From positions 62,001 to 126,000 of the forward strand of contig JAOTON010001071.1 in assembly GCA_034440635.1 (NCBI GenBank): a stretch of 64,000 nt of DNA, in the 5' to 3' direction. Source of the DNA: Lepas anatifera. Its lineage: Eukaryota > Arthropoda > Thecostraca > Lepadidae. The notes below the pieces were generated by a model that saw only the letters and a program-made list of their open reading frames with translations, was not told the origin of the DNA and did no database searches. Below are positions 57,336 to 64,000 of this stretch, piece after piece; the first letter of the stretch is position 1; every line of letters begins with the position of its first letter. The translations under genes were made by a program, and so were the position numbers.

Positions 57336-57661
57336 GTAAGTTCACGCTTGTGAAGCGGGCGAGGAATAGTCATTCGAGATGCATTAAAACATACAATCAA
57401 AAATAATAGAACAGAACAGGCAGTTGTAGTCTAGCTGTACTGCACATATAAGAGAGAACTATCCCATCTAAAACTTCTTAGAAAAAAGTTTGAACAAATA
57501 TATTCTGCTAAATAAAAATAATACTGCAATATACTAGTTTTTTTGCAATATGCTAGTGTTTTTCCCATACTGGGTGGTCCAATTCCAGAGCTGATAACTG
57601 CGTGTATACATATTTTTCAGTTTCTTACAAAGCTCTTCTGAAATTGTTTCCCCAGTTACGG

Positions 57662-58429
57662 CCTTTACCTTGGGGCGGCAGAATTGTACAAAGAGGGCAA
57701 CCGATGCGAGAGTGCTATGACATCTGTGGGCAGCTGGGCTTCACTCCAGCCATTCCGGATTGTGAGGCCGAGTCACGACCCACACAAGAAACTTTGCGAA
57801 CTGTCCCAAGCTGCAGTTCCGCTGTGTGAAGTGTAGGAAACAACTCTCACAGCTGCATGGGATGAGGCCCGTTGGTCCAGCATCCAACCATGGCTGCTAA
57901 TTTGCCACGCTGAATGTGGCGGGAAAGCCCAATACAAAGGTCCCCAAGACCGCAGTACTTTGGATACTGTATGCAATGAGCAACAACATCTGTCAAAGGA
58001 GCACTACATCTCGTCCATGGAGACATTCCAACTGCGGAGTCGCCGATCGTTGACTGGCGTAATTGGTGCCCGGGCACTTCACAGCGCTACTGCAGGATGA
58101 CCTGCCAATGGGAAGCCCTGGGGAAATAATCCAAAACGACAAGATCTTGTTAAGGGGCAAAAGAAACAGCAGGGGCTGCGTCCCTCTCGGCGACGCAGCA
58201 CGGTACTGGGAAAGTCACTGGGTCTTCGCCGCCCTGTGGGTCCGGACAGGGGAGCTCAGTCTCTTTCGAACCAGAAAGGACCAACACACCCTGCCGCCCC
58301 TCACCACAAGCCACGTCGCAGCCGGGTCCACCACCCACTCGGACGAGTGGCCGCTATCTCAGAACTCGGCGGAAGCCGTAGAAACCAAAGGGGCCCATGA
58401 ACTACCGACACGAGACGGTCAACCACCAG
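57662..58429 (+). pseudogene. Merlin/ISXO2-like transposase exon, unit 4
   Basis: B-type start. The zinc-ribbon half is as in the others; PTAESPIVDWRN lies in one frame here and in unit 8. The second half (58063-58446) keeps STTHSDEW, the full second catalytic motif, but the first motif reads QNDKI. The terminal 21-bp repeat is single (CCACCAGTAAGT) and has lost one G at the donor. Confidence 0.75.
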
Positions 58430-58708
58430 TAAGTTTACGCTCGTGAAGTGGGAGAGCAACAGTCATTCCAGATGCATTAAAACATACAATCAAAAATAAT
58501 AGAACAGAACAGGCAGTTGTAAAGAGAACTACCCCATCTACGACTTCTTCAGGAAAAAGTAAAAATATATTCTGCCAAAGAGAAATGATTCTCCAATATA
58601 CTAGTGTTGTTCCCATACTGGGTGGTCCAATCCCAGATCTCATAGCTACATGTCTACATATTTTTCAGTTTCTTACAAAGTTCTTCTAAATTGTTTCCCA
58701 AGTTACGG

Positions 58709-59498
58709 CCTTTTCCCTGGGGCGGCAGAATTGCACCCGTAAGAGGGCAACCGATGCCAGAGCACTATGACATCTGTGGGCAGCTGGGCTTCCATCCAGT
58801 CATTCCGGATTGTGAGGCCGAGTCACAACCCACACAAGAAACTTTGCAAACGGTCCGAAGCCGCAGTTCCGCTGTGTGAAGTGTCGGAAACAGTTCTCCC
58901 AGCTGCATGGGATGAGGCCCGTTGGTCCAGCAGCCAACCATGGCTGCTGGTTTGCCACGCTGGATGTGGCGGACAAACCTAACACCAACGTCCACAAGAC
59001 CACAGTACTCTGGATACTGTATGCAATGAGCTACATCTCTGTCGAAGGAGCACTGCATCTCGTCCGCGGACACATTCCAACTGCAGACTATCGTTGACTT
59101 GCGTAATTAGTGGGTGGCCTCTTCACAGCGCTGTTGTAGGATGACCTGCCAATGGGAAGCTCTGAGTAAATAATCCAAACCGACCAGAGCTTTTTAAGGG
59201 GTAAAAGGAAGTATAGCAGGGGCTCCGTCCTTCTCGGTGACGCAGCACGGAACTGGGAAGGTCGCTGGGTCTTCGCCGCCCTGTGGGCCCGGACAGGAGA
59301 GCTCAGTCTCTTTCAAACCAGAAGGGACCAACAGACCCTGTCGCCTCTAACCACAAGCCGCGTCGCAGCCGGGTCCACCATCCACTCAGACGAGGGGGCA
59401 GCATCTCAGAACTCGGCGCCAGTCGCAGGGCGAAACGGGCCATGAACTACCGACACGAGACGGTCAACCACCAGGTAAACGAGACGGTCAACCACCAG
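58709..59498 (+). pseudogene. Merlin/ISXO2-like transposase exon, unit 5
   Basis: A hybrid: B-type start, but from about 59100 to the donor it is nearly identical to unit 1 (same GAAGCTCTGAGTAAATAATC damage in the first catalytic block). Two terminal 21-bp repeats and a GTAAGT donor are present. FRCVKCRKQFSQLHG and CWFATLDVADK are readable at 58870-58985. Confidence 0.75.
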
Positions 59499-59636
59499 GT
59501 AAGTTTATGCTCGTGAAGCGGGAGAGTCTTTTCAGTTCCATTAAACAAATATATCAAAAATAATAAAACAGAACAAGCAATTGGAGTCTAGCTGTACTGT
59601 ACATATAACGATAGGAAAGCACTGCCCCATCCACAA

Positions 59637-59920
59637 CTTCTTTTTGTTTGGTGGTTTTCCGTTTTCTATTTGTTTGGTAATTTTCTGTTTTCCATTTGTT
59701 TGGTGGTTTTCTGTTTTCCATTTGTTTGGTGGTTTTCTGTTTTCTATTTGTTTGGTGGTTTTCTGTTTTCCATTTGTTTGGTGGTTTTCTGTTTTCCATT
59801 TGTTTGGTGGTTTTCTGTTTTCCATTTGTTTGGTGGTTCTCTGTTTTCTATTCGTTTGGTGGTTCTGTTTTCTATTCGTTTAGTGGTTCTCTGTTTTCAT
59901 TTTGTTTGGTGGTTCTCTTG
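59637..59920. repeat. 26-bp minisatellite in the A-type spacer before unit 6
   Basis: Same unit as at 54957-55135 but with about eleven copies, an expansion relative to the matching spacer. Confidence 0.9.
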
Positions 59921-60223
59921 CACCACTTGCAGTTTTGATTGCATAAATATGTGTATGACCCAAATACGAGAGCGCAGAATTATTCTTTTCTTCTATGCCG
60001 ATCTACCAACCGTTCATCAAAAACACTGCCAGGGAAAATAGGGCAGGATTTACAATTACAAACCTGAACACATTTAGTAAAAGTGTGCCATTCGCAAGAG
60101 AAATGATTATGCAACATGTTATTGTTGTTCCAATACTGGGTGGCCCAATATCAGAGCTGATAACTACGAGTAAATACATTTTTCACGTCTTACATACTTC
60201 TGGAATTATTCCCCACGTTACAG

Positions 60224-60978
60224 CCTTTTCCTTGGGGTGAAAGAGGGCACCCCATGTGAGAGTACTGCGGCATCTGTGAGCAGCTGGGCTTCAATCCAGC
60301 CATTCCGGATTGTGAGGCCGAGTCACGACCCACACAAGAAACTTCGCAAACGGTCCCAAGCTGCAGTTCCGCTGTGCAAAGTGTAGGAAACAACTCTCAC
60401 AGCTGCATGGGATGAGGCCCGTTGGTCCAGCAGCCAACCATGGCTGCAGGTATGCCACGCTGAATGTGGCGGACAAACCAAACACCAAGGTCCCCAAGAC
60501 CACAGTACTCTGGATACTGTATGCAATGAGCAACAACATCTCTGTCAAAGGAGAACAGCACCTCATCCGCGGAGACATTCCAACTGCGGACTATCGTTGA
60601 CTGGCGTAATTATGTGTGTGGGCTCTTCACAGCGCTACTGCAGGATGACCTGCCAATAGGAAGCCCTGGGGAAGTAATCTAAATCGACCAGACCTTATTA
60701 AGGGGCAAATCGAAGTATAGCAGGGGCTGCGTCCCTCTCGGCAACGCAGCACGGAACTGGGAAGGTCACTGGGTCTTCGCCGCCCTGTGGGTCCGGACAG
60801 GAGAGTTCAGTCTCTTTCAAGCCAGAAGCGACCGACAGACCCTGCCACCCCTCACCACAAGCCACTCGCAGCTGGGTCCACCACCCACTCCGACGAGGGG
60901 GCACTATCTCAGAGCTCGACGCCAGCCACAGGACCAAAGGGACCCATGAACTACCGACACGACACGGCCAACCACCAG
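60224..60978 (+). pseudogene. Merlin/ISXO2-like transposase exon, unit 6
   Basis: A-type start with AG. CRKQLSQLHG, GCRYATLNV, KTTVLWILYAMS and ISVKGEQHLIRGDIPTAD are in one frame; the first catalytic block is closed by TAA (AGTAATCTAAATCGAC). Only one terminal 21-bp repeat and a CACCAG/GTAAGT donor. Confidence 0.75.
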
Positions 60979-61125
60979 GTAAGTTTGCACTCGTGAAGCG
61001 GGAGAGCAATAGACACTAGAGTTGCATTACAAAATATAATCAAAAATAATAATACAGAACAAGCAGTTCGAGTGTAGGTGTACTGTACATATAACAATAA
61101 GAGAACACTGCCCCATCCAAGACTT

Positions 61126-61255
61126 CTTTTTGTTTGGTGGTTCTCTGTTTTCCATTTGTTTGTTGGTTCTCCGTTTTTCATTTGTTTGGTGGTTGTCTGT
61201 TTTCTATTCGTTTCGTGGTTCTCTGTTTTCCTTTTGTTTGGTGGTCCTCTTGCAC
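61126..61255. repeat. 26-bp minisatellite in the A-type spacer before unit 7
   Basis: About five diverged units (TTTGTTTGGTGGTTCTCTG, TTGTTGGTTCTCCG and similar). Confidence 0.85.
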
Positions 61256-61559
61256 CACGTGCAGTTTTAATTGCATAAACGTACGTATGACTCAAACACG
61301 ACAGCACAGAATTCTTATTTTCTTCCATGCCGCTCTACCAACCGTTCATTAAAAAAACTGCCATGGAAAAATAATGCAGCATTTACAATTACGAACGTGA
61401 ACACATTTCGTAAAACAGTGTGTCATTCGAAACAGAAATGATTATGCAATATGTTATTGTTGTTCCAATACTGGGTGGCCCAATATCAGAGCTGATAACT
61501 ACGAGTAAATACATTTTGCAGTGTCTTACATACTTCTGGAAATATTCCCCACGTTACAG

Positions 61560-62335
61560 CCTTTTCCTTGGGGTGGAAGAGGGCAACCCATGCGAGAGTA
61601 CTGCGGCGTCTGTGAGCAGCTGGGCTTCAATCCAGCCATTCCACATTGTGAGCCCGAGTCACGACCCACACAAGAAACTTTGCGAACTGTCCAAAGCTGC
61701 AGCTCCGCTGTGCAGAGTGTAGGAAACAACTCTCACAGCTGCATGGGATGAGGCCCGTTGGTCCAGTAGCCAACCATGGCTGCTGGTTTGCCACACTGGA
61801 TGTGTGACAAACCAAACATCAACGTCCCCAAGACCACAGTACTCTGGATACTGTATGCAATGAGCAACAACATCTGTCAAAGGAGAACAGCACCTCATCC
61901 GCGGAGACATTCCAACTGCGGACTATCGTTGACTGGCGTAATTATGTGTGCGGGCGCTTCACAGCGCTACTGCAGGATGACCTGCCAATGGGAAGCCCTG
62001 GGGAAGTAATCTAAATCGACCAGACCTTATTAAGGGGTAAAAGGAAGTATAGCAGGGGCTGCGTCCCTCTCGGAGACGCAGCACGGAACAGGGAAGGTCA
62101 CTGGGTCTTCACCGCCCTGTGGGTCCGGACAGGAGAGCTCAGTCTCTTTCGAGCCAGAAGCGACCAACAGACCCTGCAGCCCCTCGCCACAAGCCACGTG
62201 GCAGCCGGGTCCACCACCCACTCGGACGAGGGGCCGCTATCTCAGAACTGGACGCCAGCCGCAGGACCAAACGGACCCATGAACTCCCGAGACGACACGG
62301 CCAACCACCAGGTAAACGAGACGGTCAACCACCAG
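61560..62335 (+). pseudogene. Merlin/ISXO2-like transposase exon, unit 7
   Basis: A hybrid: A-type start with AG acceptor, but the second half is nearly identical to unit 3 (TAA in the first catalytic block, HLGRGAAISELDASRRTK-type out-of-frame reading, two terminal repeats, GTAAGT donor). A three-base loss turns TGTGTTGGAC into TGTGTGAC in the GCWFATLDV segment. Confidence 0.75.
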
Positions 62336-62660
62336 GTAAGTTCACGCTTGTGAAGCGGGCGAGGAATAGTCATTCGAGATGCATTAAAACATACAATCAA
62401 AAATAATAGAACAGAACAGGCAGTTGTAGTCTAGCTGTACTGCACATATAAGAGAGAACTATCCCATCTAAAACTTCTTAAAAAAAGTTTGAACAAATAT
62501 ATTCTGCTAAATAGAAATAATACTGCAATATACTAGTTTTTTTGCAATATGCTAGTGTTGTTCCCATACTGGGTGGTCCAATTCCAGAGCTAAAAACTAC
62601 GTGTATACATATTTTTCAGTTTCTTACAAAGCTCTTCTGAAATTGTTTCCCCAGTTACGG

Positions 62661-63114
62661 CCTTTACCTTGGGGCGGCAGAATTGTACAAAGAGGGCAAC
62701 CGATGCCAGAGTGCTATGACATCTGTGGGCAGCTGGGCTTCACTCCAGCCATTCCGGATTGTGAGGCCGAGTCACGACCCACAAAGAAACTTCGCAAACG
62801 GTCCCAAGCTGCAGTTCCGCTGTGTGAAGTGCAGGAAACAACTCTCACAGCTGCATGGGATGAGGCCCGTTGGTCCAGCAGCCAACCATGGCTGCTGGTT
62901 TGCCACGCTGGATGCGGCGGGAAAGCCCAACACCAAGGTCCCCAAGACCACAGTACTATGGATACTGTATGCCATGAGCAACACTCTGTCAAAGGAGCAC
63001 TGCATCTCGTCCATGGAGACATTCCAACTGCGGAGTCGCCGATCGTTGACTGGCGTAATTAGTGCCCGGGCACTTCACAGCGCTACTGCAGGATGACCTG
63101 CCAATGAGAAGCCC
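62661..63114 (+). pseudogene. Merlin/ISXO2-like transposase exon, unit 8, truncated
   Basis: Nearly identical to unit 4 (offset 4,999 bp). One frame (62601-63062) reads through the intron into PTAESPIVDWRN. The unit stops after CCAATGAGAAGCCCT, where the array meets unrelated DNA, so both catalytic blocks are missing. Confidence 0.75.
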
Positions 63115-64000
63115 TTGTAGCCAAGACTTGTTCTTGGGCTTGGCTGTGAGTACGTGGCGAAATGGAGGACCTCTAGTTTGTTGTGTTTGCGATAGACAGG
63201 CAGCTTCTTCGGATTTTAATATATATATTTTATGACTTAGCTTTTAGACCAAACACTCTACCAAGACAGTTTCTTCACAATGTTACATTTATCTACTCGC
63301 TGTCACAACAGCGTCTACTGAGCGTTGCACTGAGGCTCGTGCCAACACTGGCACTGGCTTGATACTGACCTGCTATTGACAAAACACGGGGGTTTATATA
63401 CGTCGGCGGCGGCTAATATCAAAGACGGCAGCACTTACACTAAGGATACATCTCGATAACATTAATGAAACAAGCCTGGCTTCACACGGAGGTTCAGTCA
63501 CAGCCGACGGACGCTACTAATGCATGCGGCATATGACAAAGGGGCCGCCTATCACTGTCGCTGGGAACTCAGATGGACTCTGAGACATCAAAGGCAATGC
63601 CGTACAGTACAGCGCAGGTGTCCATTAGACATCAGAGCGAGCCGCTTGATACCACTAAAAGCCGTCTTAGATAACCCGGGCGTTCACAGAATGGTACGCC
63701 GGCGTTCACACGCTCGTGCATGGGAACAGGACTGAGCACACAGTCTGACGAGAGCATGTTGGTGGGTAATGAATTCAGATGAGACAATCCTGTCGAATAA
63801 TTGATACTAAAATTTATGAATTAATTAAAGGCTGACAAAAATCTTTGTCACATCACAGCGCGAGGTCCTTTCAAATGAAATTTCGGATACTCATCCAAAA
63901 TTTTCGTTTCCTCTGGTTCATTTCCCATCAACTTATGAATACAAATAAGCTGATTACATGCTCATTTCAAGTGAGCAATACCAAATACATAGTCTCAAAA
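63115..64000. other. No recognisable gene
   Basis: Unique-looking flank of the array. A 71-codon frame at 63520-63735 has no recognised feature. Confidence 0.35.

Larger units (their letters stand above)
53743..63114 (+). repeat. Tandem array of eight units, each one exon of a Merlin/ISXO2-like transposase gene plus intron
   Basis: Eight units follow one another on the same strand, with exon starts at 54040, 55437, 56544, 57662, 58709, 60224, 61560 and 62661 (spacing 1.05-1.5 kb). Each has a 5' intron-like part, an exon of about 755-790 bp and the start of the next intron (CCACCAG/GTAAGT). Upstream parts come in two kinds: A (units 1, 2, 6, 7) with the CGTTACAG/CC acceptor and, before 2, 6 and 7, a TTTGTTTGGTGGTTTTCTG minisatellite; and B (units 3, 4, 5, 8) with TATTCTGC and AATATACTAGT words and GTTACGGCC at the acceptor position. 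The last unit is cut at 63114. Confidence 0.9.

Noticed and set aside
53743..63114. Working array of alternative (mutually exclusive) exons
   Set aside because: All units share internal stops and frame changes, and half lack the acceptor AG, so coding use is unlikely.

Overview
This is animal genomic DNA, most likely from an arthropod (possibly a crustacean or chelicerate; the species cannot be fixed from sequence). Coding stretches are short and interrupted, GT/AG splice sites sit at exon-like borders, and the window is dominated by repeats: P-element-like, Merlin/ISXO2-like and Harbinger-like transposase remnants, Penelope-like retroelements, TTAA-flanked inverted-repeat elements, tRNA-derived repeats and microsatellites. 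There are no operons, bacterial signals or rRNA genes.

Layout. 1-4.4 kb: GC-rich, then TGACC-rich unique-looking DNA without a convincing gene. 4.4-5.7 kb: a 1.3-kb element with terminal inverted repeats. 5.8-7.8 kb: two ACTCAACTC-rich patches. 9.9-10.1 kb: an exon of a P-element-like transposase. 10.55-13.0 kb: an endogenous copy of a mononegavirus L (polymerase) gene with recognisable catalytic motifs and one clear frame break. 14.2-14.4 kb: a TTAA element end and a near-perfect hairpin. 16.36-17.22 kb: an inverted-repeat element. 17.4-21.9 kb: a scattered, broken P-element-like transposase gene. 23.6-26.2 kb: two copies of a TTAA-flanked GGTCA-rich element. 29.4-29.7 kb: another P-like fragment. 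31-35 kb: exon-like ORFs followed by ten copies of a 197-bp satellite whose unit carries an exon end and a splice donor. 35.5-38.45 kb: a 1.3-kb unit with a tRNA-like head, duplicated in tandem, then a 94-bp repeat in three copies. 40.7-42.95 kb: two 5'-truncated Penelope-like copies head to head, each ending in (TA)n. 43.6 kb: a probable LINE fragment. 45.2-49.2 kb: three further copies of the TTAA/GGTCA element forming a large inverted repeat. 50.3-50.6 kb: a minisatellite. 51.4-52.4 kb: a cytosolic sulfotransferase gene with one frame break, the only host-type gene recognised with confidence. 53.0 kb: a Harbinger-like exon. 53.74-63.11 kb: eight tandem copies of one exon (with flanking intron) of a Merlin/ISXO2-like transposase gene.

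The genes do not form a pathway. The window is a record of mobile-element and viral insertion, with tandem amplification acting on exon-sized pieces (the 197-bp satellite and the Merlin exon array). The most unusual items are the Merlin exon array with its higher-order structure, the viral L copy, the exon-bearing satellite, and a transposon family that spreads dense AGGTCA-type half-sites.
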